Shown: one piece after another, positions 6,847-14,471 of the stretch | How the letters are laid out: every line of letters starts with the position of its first letter | Numbering within the stretch: position 1 is the stretch's first letter | Assembly (NCBI GenBank): GCA_965652545.1 | Contig: CBFGWV010000105.1 | Location: 1 to 14,471, forward strand | Source of the DNA: CBFGWV01 sp965652545 | GTDB lineage: Bacteria > Pseudomonadota > Gammaproteobacteria > Competibacterales > Competibacteraceae | Length of the DNA stretch: 14,471 bases | Direction: 5' to 3' | Made by a program: the position numbers and the translations under genes | Notes under the pieces: generated by a model | What the model was told of the DNA's origin: nothing | Seen by the model: the letters and a program-made list of their open reading frames with translations, nothing else | The model's database searches: none

Positions 6847-8585
6847 TTGGCCTCTTTCGTCTGCTGGCGCCCCTGCTGGGCGAAGGTGATGCGGAAGCAG
6901 CTCCCGCCGTCGGGGGAGCGCATGTACTGTAGTTGTGCCCGGTTGGCCTCGCACATCTCGCGGGCGATGAACAGGCCGAGACCGGTCCCCTTGGCCTTGG
7001 TGGTGAAGAACGGCTCGAAGATCTTCTTCGACTCCGCGTCTGGAATGCCGTTGCCGAAGTCCATGATGTCCAGCATCGGGCGCTGGCGCAGCGGGTCCAA
7101 CGTAGCTTGCACACGGATCCGCGGGGCCTGGTCGCTAGGCGTGCCGTGCAGCACGGCGTTGGTGAACAGGTTCCACAAGATCTGATGCAACTGGCTCGGG
7201 TCGAATCGCACCCACAAATCCGACGGGTTGACCTTGAGTTCCAGCTTGGGGCGCGGCTCGCCATGGGCGCGCAGGAACTCTTTGCAGAACTCGTCGAGCC
7301 AGGGCTTGAAGGCGAAGTCCTCAGGGCGAATCTTGTCCCGTTTGGACATGTCCAGCACGTTGGCGATGATGCGGTTGGCGCGTTTGGCGTTGTCCTGAAT
7401 GATCTGGCCGAGCCGTCTGTCGCTGGGGCTGGCGGATGGCGACTCGCCGAGCAATTGGGCGGCGTGGCTTATCGATGCCAGCGGGTTGCGTATCTCATGC
7501 GCGATGCCCGCAGTCAGACGCCCCAATGCGGCGAGCTTGATCTGTTGCAGACGCTGGGCTACTGCGCCGGAGTCCTCAAGGAATATCAACGTGTCGAACG
7601 CCAGGTTTCCACTTAGGTGAGTGAAGCTCGGTGTGACGTCCGGCAGATGCTCGTCTTGGCGAAAGGGCTTGGGGTGTTGGATGCCGGCGCTCAGCCAGGT
7701 CGCCAAGCGTTGGCTGAGTTGTGACGAGATTTCCGACAGCGGCAGACCGACACAGGGGCCTTGAAAACTAAGCAGCTCGCGCGCTGTGTCATTCATCAAC
7801 CGCACTCGAGCGAGTCGGTCGACGACGATGACCCCCGATTGCAGGTGCTGGACAATGGTTTGGTTAAGTTCGGCCACCTCCAGCAGCTCTTGCGTACGCT
7901 GACGGGCGATGTCTTCGCTGCGTCGGGATCGCTCCGCGAGCGTGTAGGTCAGCAGGGCTGCGATGAGTAGTGATGCGCCCAGCACACCGAGGCGAGCCAG
8001 TTCGTCGCCATTCTTGCTCATGTAGGCGAGATACGCCGCCAAGTCGGTGATTCCTGATGAGAACTGCTCCATCTGGAACCGTGTCCAACCGGCTTGCAGC
8101 CATTGCCCAGTTACGACAAAAAAAGCCAACGCCCCGGTGAACAGGGCTGATATCAGCGGTAACATGATGCTGCTGGCGGCTACCGCGACGACCAGAAGAA
8201 CGCTGACGTTGCTGCCAAGCCCCCCGGATGCGCGCATCAACAGCGTCAGGCAAACGATATCCACAACCGCTTGCAGCTGAGCTTGTACGCGTAGCGATGG
8301 GCGGCGCAAGAAGCTCAGGCCGATGGAGCCCAGCACGATTGCCACGTATCCGGCAGCCGCCCAGAAAAACAGCGTGGGATTCTCGGTCCCAAAGAACCGC
8401 GTCCCCGACTCCAGTGAGAAAATCGTCAGCAGCAGCGCCGCCACGGTCAACCGGTACAGGTTGAAAACCCGGAACACATACCAGTTTCGTCGCCGATCGA
8501 GCACGCTACCGGTGATGATGTGCCGGAACGGGCTCACCATCTCGGGCGCGGCGGACAGCATCGGGGCGGCTGGTGTAGCGCTCAT
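6825..8585 (-). CDS. pilS: sensor histidine kinase of type IV pilin expression
   Basis: Inner-membrane histidine kinase that phosphorylates PilR; in Pseudomonas it monitors the PilA pool in the membrane. The product is 586 residues, somewhat longer than the roughly 530 of P. aeruginosa. Six hydrophobic spans are visible (about 40-58, 72-92, 104-117, 126-146, 147-160 and 198-216), then a PAS-like region (about 230-340). The kinase core has H-box His363 in AGIAHEIRNPL, N-box WNLFTNAVLHG (471-481), G1 DFGNGIPD (509-516) and G2 KGTGLGLFIARE (532-543). The start is ATG at 8585, within an ATGA overlap with the preceding small gene, implying coupled translation. Downstream ATGs at 8561 and 8540 are possible and would give a length nearer the family's. 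No independent ribosome binding site is visible. Confidence 0.95.
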   Translation of the reverse strand: MSATPAAPMLSAAPEMVSPFRHIITGSVLDRRRNWYVFRVFNLYRLTVAALLLTIFSLESGTRFFGTENPTLFFWAAAGYVAIVLGSIGLSFLRRPSLRVQAQLQAVVDIVCLTLLMRASGGLGSNVSVLLVVAVAASSIMLPLISALFTGALAFFVVTGQWLQAGWTRFQMEQFSSGITDLAAYLAYMSKNGDELARLGVLGASLLIAALLTYTLAERSRRSEDIARQRTQELLEVAELNQTIVQHLQSGVIVVDRLARVRLMNDTARELLSFQGPCVGLPLSEISSQLSQRLATWLSAGIQHPKPFRQDEHLPDVTPSFTHLSGNLAFDTLIFLEDSGAVAQRLQQIKLAALGRLTAGIAHEIRNPLASISHAAQLLGESPSASPSDRRLGQIIQDNAKRANRIIANVLDMSKRDKIRPEDFAFKPWLDEFCKEFLRAHGEPRPKLELKVNPSDLWVRFDPSQLHQILWNLFTNAVLHGTPSDQAPRIRVQATLDPLRQRPMLDIMDFGNGIPDAESKKIFEPFFTTKAKGTGLGLFIAREMCEANRAQLQYMRSPDGGSCFRITFAQQGRQQTKEAKWSYETP

Positions 8586-8830
8586 CGGGTTCGGGTGTCG
8601 GTGCTTGTGTCGTGGGCGATACGGTGGTCGTAGCAACAATAATAGCGTCGATCTTTGCCGCTCACCGCCTCGGCGGCGGGCAGGTGGACACCGCAGTGCG
8701 CGCACTGGACGGTTTCCATGAACGCCGGCGGCTTGCCCGGCGCCGCGCGACGGCGGTTGAGCAGCCGCTTCCACAGCAGAATGGCGGCGATCACCAGCGC
8801 GATGACGATGAGCTGTCGAACACCGAACAT
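8582..8830 (-). CDS. small membrane-anchored Cys/His protein, PP0621-like
   Basis: An 82-residue protein with one N-terminal membrane segment (about residues 5-20, VRQLIVIALVIAAILLW), a basic stretch KRLLNRRR that should stay in the cytoplasm, and a C-terminal Cys/His-rich part: Cys43-X2-Cys46, then Cys65, Cys66, His69 and His73. This spacing suggests a small zinc-ribbon or treble-clef site facing the cytoplasm. It resembles the PP0621-type proteins that I recall next to pilS in other Gammaproteobacteria; the function is unknown to me. The ATG at 8830 has a good ribosome binding site (GGGGGAG, four bases spacing). Its TGA overlaps the pilS ATG by four bases, so it heads the pilS-pilR transcript. 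A role beside PilS is inference only. Confidence 0.85.
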   Translation of the reverse strand: MFGVRQLIVIALVIAAILLWKRLLNRRRAAPGKPPAFMETVQCAHCGVHLPAAEAVSGKDRRYYCCYDHRIAHDTSTDTRTR

Positions 8831-8937
8831 ACGACTCCCCCTCGGACGATTCTCCGAATTCTACGTGATTCGCTGGAGGGGTGTGCGTCGCATTGGGTAA
8901 ACTACGCGACTCATTTGATACTAAGGGCTTCCCGGGC
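8831..8937. promoter_or_regulatory. divergent promoter region, pilS operon / sucCD
   Basis: This 107-base gap separates the divergent starts of the pilS operon and sucC, so promoters for both should lie here. On the minus strand TAGAAT (8863-8858) matches the sigma-70 -10 box in five of six positions and would place a transcript start about 20 bases before the small gene; no convincing -35 is seen at the right distance. On the plus strand TAAACT (8898-8903) with TGGAGG (8874-8879) is a weak pair for sucC. GATACT at 8917-8922 is too close to the sucC ribosome binding site to be its -10. Confidence 0.35.
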
Positions 8938-10098
<1,161 letters not shown>

Positions 10099-10114
10099 AG
10101 GACCTGAATCTCCC

Positions 10115-10987
10115 ATGAGTATCCTCATCGACAAATCCACCAAGGTCATCGTCCAGGGCTTCACTGGCTCGCAGGGCACCTTCCACGCCGAGCAGGCCAT
10201 CGCCTATGGCACCAACCTGGTCGGTGGCGTAACCCCGGGCCGTGGTGGCGAGAAGCATCTCGACCGTCCCGTCTTCAACACCTGCCATGACGCCGTTGCA
10301 GCCACCGGCGCGAACGCGTCGATGATCTACGTGCCGGCCCCGTTTGCGGCGGACGCCATTCTCGAGGCGGCCGATGCCGGCGTTCAGGTCATCGCCTGCA
10401 TCACCGAGGGCATCCCCGTCATGGACATGCTGCGCGTAAAGGCTGCCCTGGCCGGTTCGGCGGTGAAGCTGATCGGCCCCAATTGCCCAGGTGTGATCAC
10501 CCCCGGCGAATGCAAGATGGGCATCATGCCGGGCCACATTCACAAGCCGGGCAAGATCGGTATCGTCTCGCGCTCGGGCACGCTGACCTATGAAGCGGTG
10601 CACCAGACCACCGGTATCGGTCTGGGGCAATCCACCTGCGTGGGCATCGGCGGTGACCCCATCCATGGCATGAGCTTTATCGACGTGCTCGGTATGTTCG
10701 AGGCGGACTCGCAGACCAAGGGCATCGTCATGGTGGGCGAAATCGGCGGCTCGGCAGAGGAAGAGGCGGCGGAATTCATCAAGGCGAGCGTGCGCAAGCC
10801 TGTGGTGGCGTACATCGCCGGTGTCACGGCACCGCCAGGCAAGCGCATGGGTCATGCGGGCGCCATCATCGCCGGCGGCAAAGGGACGGCCAAAGACAAG
10901 TTCGCGGCTCTGGAAGCGGCAGGTGTGAGCACGGTTCGCTCGCCGGCCGATATCGGTGCGGCGATGAATGAGTTTTTCTCTGGTTGA
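10115..10987 (+). CDS. sucD: succinyl-CoA synthetase alpha subunit
   Basis: Alpha subunit of succinyl-CoA synthetase; it binds CoA and carries the phosphohistidine intermediate. It is 290 residues (289 in E. coli). The N-terminal CoA-binding Rossmann domain has QGFTGSQGTFH (14-24) and the proline-rich turn VTPGRGG. The active-site loop GHAGAI contains the phosphorylated His247 (His246 in E. coli). The GPNCPGVITPGECKMGIMPG signature is at 121-140. The start is ATG at 10115 (MSILIDKS) with AAGGA upstream. It is the last gene of the sucCD pair. A possible hairpin terminator follows at 11012-11035. Confidence 0.98.
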   Translation: MSILIDKSTKVIVQGFTGSQGTFHAEQAIAYGTNLVGGVTPGRGGEKHLDRPVFNTCHDAVAATGANASMIYVPAPFAADAILEAADAGVQVIACITEGIPVMDMLRVKAALAGSAVKLIGPNCPGVITPGECKMGIMPGHIHKPGKIGIVSRSGTLTYEAVHQTTGIGLGQSTCVGIGGDPIHGMSFIDVLGMFEADSQTKGIVMVGEIGGSAEEEAAEFIKASVRKPVVAYIAGVTAPPGKRMGHAGAIIAGGKGTAKDKFAALEAAGVSTVRSPADIGAAMNEFFSG

Positions 10988-11011
10988 TGCCTGGAAGCGA
11001 CTAGAGAAACG

Positions 11012-11035
11012 CAAGGGCGACTGCGGCCGTCCTTG
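11012..11035 (+). terminator. hairpin downstream of sucD
   Basis: CAAGGGCG and CGTCCTTG form an 8-base stem (one G-U pair in RNA) around an 8-base loop, 25 bases after the sucD stop codon. There is no T-tract after it, so it may be a 3'-end-protecting structure rather than a true intrinsic terminator. Confidence 0.35.
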
Positions 11036-11057
11036 TCATCTCCCGGGCAGCTGATAT

Positions 11058-11225
11058 GTAGGATGGGTGGAGCGGTTAGCGAAACCCATCATGCCGTCGT
11101 TGGACGTCGGGCGTCGCCACCCGACGATAATGCTGCCCTTTTTAGCGAGGTGACGGGAGTATGGCATGGTGGTGGCTTCGATAACCCGCGCGTGATGGGT
11201 ATCGCTTGCTCTCCACCCATCCCAC
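11058..11225. repeat. palindromic intergenic element with terminal inverted repeats
   Basis: An element of about 168 bp between the convergent sucD and nitroreductase genes. The left arm (11058-11094) and right arm (11190-11225) are imperfect inverted repeats of each other over about 36 bases, with a perfect 12-base core (GGATGGGTGGAG at 11061-11072 and its complement at 11211-11222). Each arm is itself a small inverted repeat: GATGGGT and ACCCATC at 11062-11068 and 11084-11090, and again at 11194-11200 and 11215-11221. Inside, CATGCC (11090-11095) faces GGCATG (11163-11168), and CGTCGGG and CCCGACG (11105-11111, 11120-11126) make a central hairpin. No transposase or convincing reading frame is present. 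I recall GATGGGT/ACCCATC palindromes dispersed in other Gammaproteobacteria, which suggests a MITE-like or REP-like family; that is memory, not a search. Confidence 0.8.
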
Positions 11226-11247
11226 ACACGAGGGTTCGTTAGCGGCC

Positions 11248-11769
11248 TCAGAGGCCGTTGACGATCTCGACCATGCGTCGGCGTGGCGATGGGGCCGGCA
11301 GCTCTGCCGGGTAGCCGAGACTGATCAGGGCTACCGGCTTCAGTGCACCATCGAGCTCAAGAATCCGGCGAAGCGCTTCATCGTTGAACCGCCCCACCCA
11401 AGTCGACGCCAGCCCTGCGGCGACCGTCGCCAACTGCGCATACGCTGCGGCGATGGTGGTGTCCTGCAGTGCGTAAAGCTCCGCCCCGCGGCTGCCGAAC
11501 TCGGTCTCCGACCGGCTGGGATCCGCACAGAACACCAAACACACCGGTGCCTCCGCAATGAACGCCTGTCCGTCCGCGGCTTCGGCAAGTTTTGCGCGCT
11601 TTGTCGCATCTTTGACGACGACGATCCGATACGCCTGCAAGTCCCCTGCCGACGGTGCCGCGCAGGCCATCTCCAGGATGGCGTGCAGCTTCTCCGGCTC
11701 GACGGGCATATCCGCTTGATACTTGCGGACGGAGTGCCGATGGCGAACGGTTTCGAAGAAGTCCCACAT
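11248..11769 (-). CDS. nitroreductase family protein (FMN-dependent oxidoreductase)
   Basis: A 173-residue protein of the nitroreductase-like flavin fold, probably an FMN-binding NAD(P)H-dependent oxidoreductase; the natural substrate cannot be read from the sequence. Visible family features are the N-terminal RHSVRKYQADMPV (FMN phosphate contact), the segment CAAPSAGDLQAYRIVVV, an Ala-rich helix AAAYAQLATVAAGLASTWVG and the C-terminal LISLGYPAE. The start is ATG at 11769 (MWDFFETVRHRHS), with GGGGGA seven bases upstream. The open frame continues upstream through bamD in another frame, but without family resemblance. It follows bamD after 17 bases on the same strand, so the two are probably co-transcribed. 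It ends beside the palindromic element. Confidence 0.88.
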   Translation of the reverse strand: MWDFFETVRHRHSVRKYQADMPVEPEKLHAILEMACAAPSAGDLQAYRIVVVKDATKRAKLAEAADGQAFIAEAPVCLVFCADPSRSETEFGSRGAELYALQDTTIAAAYAQLATVAAGLASTWVGRFNDEALRRILELDGALKPVALISLGYPAELPAPSPRRRMVEIVNGL

Positions 11770-11786
11770 GTTCCAATCCCCCGCCC

Positions 11787-12623
11787 TTAGTTGAACCAAC
11801 CGAACCAGCCGCCGTCCTCTCCCGCGGGGGGCTCGCGGCCCTCGACGAGGGCCTGAGCCCTGGGCAGCCGGCCGGACTGGGGGAAGTTGAGTTCCAGCAC
11901 GCGGACCGAGTCCTGCGCAAGGTCGGTCATGCCCATGTTGACATAGGCTTCGGCGCTGACGGCGAGTGCGCCCTCGACAGCGGGCGTCTGCTGGAAGTTC
12001 TCCAGCACGTAGCGGGCGCGGTTTGCGGCGGCGACGTAGGCCTTGCGGCGCAGGTAGTACTCGGCGACATTCACCTCGTACTGCGCGACGTTGTTGCGCA
12101 GGAAGGTCATGCGCTGGCGTGCATCCTCGGCATAGCGGCTGTCGGGGAAGCGCTGGATCAGTTCTGCGAAGTCGTTGTACGCCTGCTGCGATATCTGGGT
12201 GTCGACCTTGTCGCGGTCGGACGGCAGCACCCGCGCCAGCGGGGAGTTGTCGCGGTTGTAGTTGACGACGCCTTTCATGTAGTAGGCGTAGTCGACGTTC
12301 GGGTGCCGCGGGTTGGCGCGGATAAAGCGGTCGGCGGCGGCGATGGCCACGTCCGGTTGCTCGTCCCGGTAGTAGGTATAGATGAGATCGAGCTGGGCCT
12401 GCTGTGCGTAACGGCCGAACGGGAAGCGCGCCTGCAGCTTCTCGTAGTAGTCGATGGCTTCTTCGTAGCGTCCGTCGCTCGCGGAGATTTTCGCCTCGTT
12501 GTACAGGCGCGCGGCCGACCAGTCGCGGGTCTCGTCGACCTGGTCGGGCAGCCATGAGCAGCCGGACACCAGCAGCAGTGCCGCTACGCCGATACAGCCG
12601 AACCGTGTGAGAATGCGCATCAT
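11787..12623 (-). CDS. bamD: outer membrane protein assembly factor, lipoprotein
   Basis: Essential lipoprotein of the BAM complex, anchored to the periplasmic face of the outer membrane, where it works with BamA to insert beta-barrel proteins. The product is 278 residues. It begins with a lipoprotein signal peptide ending in the lipobox LVSGC (lipidated Cys22). TPR-type helices follow, with typical phrases AAIDYYEKL-like (EEAIDYYEKLQARFPFG), DLIYTYYRDEQPDVAI, YAYYMKGVVNY and FPDSRYAEDARQRM. Two adjacent ATGs, 12623 and 12620, are both possible starts; neither has a strong ribosome binding site. The divergent partner is rluD, as in E. coli, where bamD is yfiO. A TATACT -10 box at 12667-12662 probably drives it. 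The C-terminus is a short Gly/Trp/Phe-rich tail. Confidence 0.96.
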   Translation of the reverse strand: MMRILTRFGCIGVAALLLVSGCSWLPDQVDETRDWSAARLYNEAKISASDGRYEEAIDYYEKLQARFPFGRYAQQAQLDLIYTYYRDEQPDVAIAAADRFIRANPRHPNVDYAYYMKGVVNYNRDNSPLARVLPSDRDKVDTQISQQAYNDFAELIQRFPDSRYAEDARQRMTFLRNNVAQYEVNVAEYYLRRKAYVAAANRARYVLENFQQTPAVEGALAVSAEAYVNMGMTDLAQDSVRVLELNFPQSGRLPRAQALVEGREPPAGEDGGWFGWFN

Positions 12624-12661
12624 CGTCGGAAAGTCGCCGTGACGGTTAAGAATGTGCGGCG

Positions 12662-12669
12662 AGTATAGC
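12662..12669. promoter_or_regulatory. overlapping divergent -10 boxes, bamD / rluD
   Basis: The 67-base gap between bamD and rluD contains AGTATAGC. Read on the minus strand it gives TATACT (12667-12662, five of six to TATAAT), suitably placed for a bamD transcript start near 12655. Read on the plus strand it gives TATAGC (12664-12669, four of six), which would start rluD near 12676. The -35 regions are poor on both strands, so the bamD box is the better supported. Confidence 0.4.
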
Positions 12670-12690
12670 CCGACCGGCCAAAGCGCGAAC

Positions 12691-13665
12691 ATGCCCGAAT
12701 ACACAACAGACATCGATTGCATCATTCCGGATACCTGTGCTGGCCAGCGCCTGGACCAGGCGCTGGCCAGCGTGCTGAGCGACTATTCCCGCGTCAGCGT
12801 GCAGAACTGGATCAAGAGTGGCGCCCTGACCGTCGACGGCCAGGCGGCGCGTCCGCGCGACAAAGTCTTCGGTGGCGAGGCCGTGCGCGGGACGCTGACC
12901 ATGCCCGCGGTGGAGGAGGCGCTGCCTCAGGATTTGCCGCTGACGATCATCTACGAGGACGATGATTTGATCGTTCTCAACAAGGCGGCCGGTGTGGTGG
13001 TGCATCCAGCGGCGGGGAACCGTGACGGCACGCTGGTGAATGCACTATTGCACCATCGCCCGGACCTGGAGCGTCTGCCCCGCGCCGGCTTGGTGCATCG
13101 TTTGGACAAGGAGACCTCCGGCCTGCTCGTCGTTGCGGCCAGTCATCGTGCGCACACCAGTCTCGTGGCCCAGTTGCAGACGCGGTCGATGGGTCGGCGC
13201 TATATCGCGGTCACTCAGGGCGTGCCGGTTGCCGGTGGCACGGTGGACTTGCCGATCGGCCGCCACGCTGGCGACCGCAAACGGATGAGCGTCACCCCCA
13301 CTGGCAAACCCGCAGTGACGCATTACACGGTCAACACCAAGTTTCGCGGGTTCGCACTCGTCGATGTCCGTCTGGAGACCGGCCGTACGCACCAGATTCG
13401 CGTTCATCTGGCCCATGTCCGTTATCCGCTGATCGGGGACCCGGCCTATGGCGCGCGGTTGAAGCTGCCGCCCCGCATGGTGGAGGCCGACGCGAAGGTC
13501 GTTCGCAGCTTTCATCGTCAGGCCTTGCATGCCCAGGAGTTGCAGCTCAATCACCCGGCCGATGACCGAGTCTGTCGCTGGCGCGCGCCGGTACCTGACG
13601 ATCTTTCCGGCCTGATCGACGCCTTGACGGCCGATGCCCGTCGTTTTGGAGTTCTGGATGACTGA
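12691..13665 (+). CDS. rluD: 23S rRNA pseudouridine synthase RluD
   Basis: Converts uridines of helix 69 of 23S rRNA (1911, 1915 and 1917 in E. coli numbering) to pseudouridine during late ribosome assembly. It is 324 residues (326 in E. coli). An S4 RNA-binding domain occupies about 17-75 (GQRLDQALASVLSDYSR...IKSGALTVDG). The catalytic domain has the family motif GLVHRLDKETSGLL with the nucleophile Asp139, the same number as in E. coli. RTHQIRVHLAH and the GDPAYG stretch follow. The start ATG at 12691 (MPEYTTD) was chosen by family length; an upstream in-frame ATG at 12652 lies at the bamD promoter and is unlikely. No clear ribosome binding site is seen. It overlaps pgeF by eight bases. Codons 17-27 form a perfect palindrome, described separately. 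Confidence 0.96.
   Translation: MPEYTTDIDCIIPDTCAGQRLDQALASVLSDYSRVSVQNWIKSGALTVDGQAARPRDKVFGGEAVRGTLTMPAVEEALPQDLPLTIIYEDDDLIVLNKAAGVVVHPAAGNRDGTLVNALLHHRPDLERLPRAGLVHRLDKETSGLLVVAASHRAHTSLVAQLQTRSMGRRYIAVTQGVPVAGGTVDLPIGRHAGDRKRMSVTPTGKPAVTHYTVNTKFRGFALVDVRLETGRTHQIRVHLAHVRYPLIGDPAYGARLKLPPRMVEADAKVVRSFHRQALHAQELQLNHPADDRVCRWRAPVPDDLSGLIDALTADARRFGVLDD
12739..12771. repeat. 33-base palindrome inside rluD
   Basis: The arms GCTGGCCAGCGCCTGG and CCAGGCGCTGGCCAGC are perfect reverse complements of 16 bases around a single A at 12755. They cover exactly codons 17-27 of rluD (AGQRLDQALAS), beginning 48 bases after the start codon. In mRNA a GC-rich hairpin of 14 or so pairs with a minimal loop would form within the early coding region. 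Confidence 0.9.
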
Positions 13666-14410
13666 TCCGCTGCGCCAGACGCATTTGATCCGCCCCGAAT
13701 GGCCTGCACCACCAAACGTTCGCGCCGCGTGCACGACGCGCCTGGGCGGAGTGAGCGAGCCGCCGCGCGACACGATGAACCTTGGTTTCGGCTCCAAAGA
13801 TGACCCGGGCAAGGTGCGGGCTAATCGGCAACGGCTCGCTTCGCTGCTCGGCTATCGCGCTGAGCCGGCTTGGTTGCAGCAAGTCCACGGCACCACCGTC
13901 GTTCCCGCCGAGACCGTGCAGGACCGTCTGCCGGAGGCCGATGCGTCGCATACGCGGGTGCCAGGTCAGCCCTGCGTGGCCATTACCGCCGACTGCATGC
14001 CGGTGCTGTTCTGCGATCGCCAGGGGACGGTCGTCGCGGCGGCGCATGCCGGCTGGCGAGGCTTGGCCGCCGGTGTGCTGGAGGCGACTGTCGAGGCCAT
14101 GGCCGTCGACCCCCGATCCATCCTGGCTTGGATGGGGCCGGCCATCGGGCCGGAGGTGTTCGAGGTCGGTCCGGAAGTTCGTGAGGCCTTTCTGGCGGTC
14201 GATCCGGCGGCTAAAGGCTGCTTCAAGCCCTCGCCGGCCGGGCGCTGGCTGGCGGACCTTTACGGCCTGGGGCGGCAGCGGCTGACATCGGCGGGTGTCG
14301 GCGAGGTGTTCGGCGGCGGGTTCTGCACCCACAGCGACACCGACCGTTTCTTCTCCTATCGGCGCACCCCCCTTTGCGGCCGTATGGCGTCATTGATATG
14401 GCTTGACTGA
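13658..14410 (+). CDS. pgeF: peptidoglycan editing factor PgeF (YfiH, multicopper polyphenol oxidase-like fold)
   Basis: Member of the YfiH/LACC1 family. In E. coli the protein keeps L-serine from replacing L-alanine in peptidoglycan stem peptides; other family members show purine nucleoside phosphorylase or adenosine deaminase activity. The product is 250 residues. The zinc-site residues are visible as His77 (QQVHGT), Cys113 (TADCMPVLFCD) and His130 (AAHAGWRG). GPAIGP lies in the second half and the C-terminus carries CTHSDTDRFFSYRR, both family hallmarks. The start is ATG at 13658 (MTDPLRQ), overlapping the rluD stop by eight bases, with GGAG six bases upstream. Its place after rluD repeats the E. 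coli order rluD-yfiH. Confidence 0.95.
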   Translation: MTDPLRQTHLIRPEWPAPPNVRAACTTRLGGVSEPPRDTMNLGFGSKDDPGKVRANRQRLASLLGYRAEPAWLQQVHGTTVVPAETVQDRLPEADASHTRVPGQPCVAITADCMPVLFCDRQGTVVAAAHAGWRGLAAGVLEATVEAMAVDPRSILAWMGPAIGPEVFEVGPEVREAFLAVDPAAKGCFKPSPAGRWLADLYGLGRQRLTSAGVGEVFGGGFCTHSDTDRFFSYRRTPLCGRMASLIWLD

Positions 14411-14471
14411 CCGGCGTCAAGGTTGATTTTTCGCATCCGGCCACCATGTACGGCATCAATCGAACCGTTGC
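14411..14471. other. sequence after pgeF, no callable gene
   Basis: Sixty-one bases to the window edge. An ATG at 14446 opens a frame (MYGINRTV) that runs off the end, but it has no ribosome binding site and is too short to recognise. In E. coli clpB follows pgeF; nothing here resembles the start of clpB. Confidence 0.3.

Noticed and set aside
11033..11242. Short open frames on both strands across the palindromic element
   Set aside because: Their residues come from the inverted repeats themselves; there is no ribosome binding site and no recognisable protein.
13547..14332. 261-codon minus-strand open frame opposite pgeF
   Set aside because: It is antisense shadow of pgeF and the rluD end, without family features.

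Overview
The window reads as ordinary chromosomal DNA of a Gammaproteobacterium with a fairly GC-rich genome. Three things point there: a complete pilS-pilR-pilA-pilB-pilC-pilD-coaE type IV pilus block, proteins that keep the Pseudomonas/E. coli residue numbering at key sites (PilD Asp149/Asp213, RluD Asp139, SucC Lys46), and the bamD <- -> rluD-pgeF arrangement that E. coli also has (yfiO / rluD-yfiH). I cannot fix the genus from the sequence.

Layout. (1) About 1-8830, minus strand: an eight-gene run transcribed towards position 1. It starts with a small membrane-anchored Cys/His protein, then pilS and pilR (sensor kinase and sigma-54 activator), pilA (major pilin, behind a near-consensus sigma-54 promoter), pilB (extension ATPase), pilC (platform protein), pilD (prepilin peptidase) and coaE, which is cut by the left edge. 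(2) 8938-10987, plus strand: sucC-sucD, both subunits of succinyl-CoA synthetase, divergent from the pilus block. (3) 10988-11247: a convergent spacer filled mostly by a palindromic repeat of about 168 bp with terminal inverted repeats. (4) 11248-12623, minus strand: bamD followed by a small nitroreductase. (5) 12691-14410, plus strand: rluD overlapping pgeF. The last 61 bases hold no gene I can call.

How the genes work together. PilS and PilR control the pilA promoter. PilD processes and methylates the PilA prepilin. PilB and PilC drive pilus extension at the inner membrane. CoaE finishes coenzyme A synthesis, and SucCD uses CoA in the TCA cycle, but their closeness to the pil genes looks like inherited gene order rather than a functional link. 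BamD belongs to the outer-membrane protein assembly machine, RluD modifies 23S rRNA, and PgeF helps keep peptidoglycan composition correct.

I did not find a wholly new multi-gene system. The items most worth following up are the palindromic element at 11058-11225, a perfect codon-aligned 33-base palindrome inside rluD, the uncharacterised small protein translationally coupled to pilS, and a sharp drop in GC content centred on pilC.
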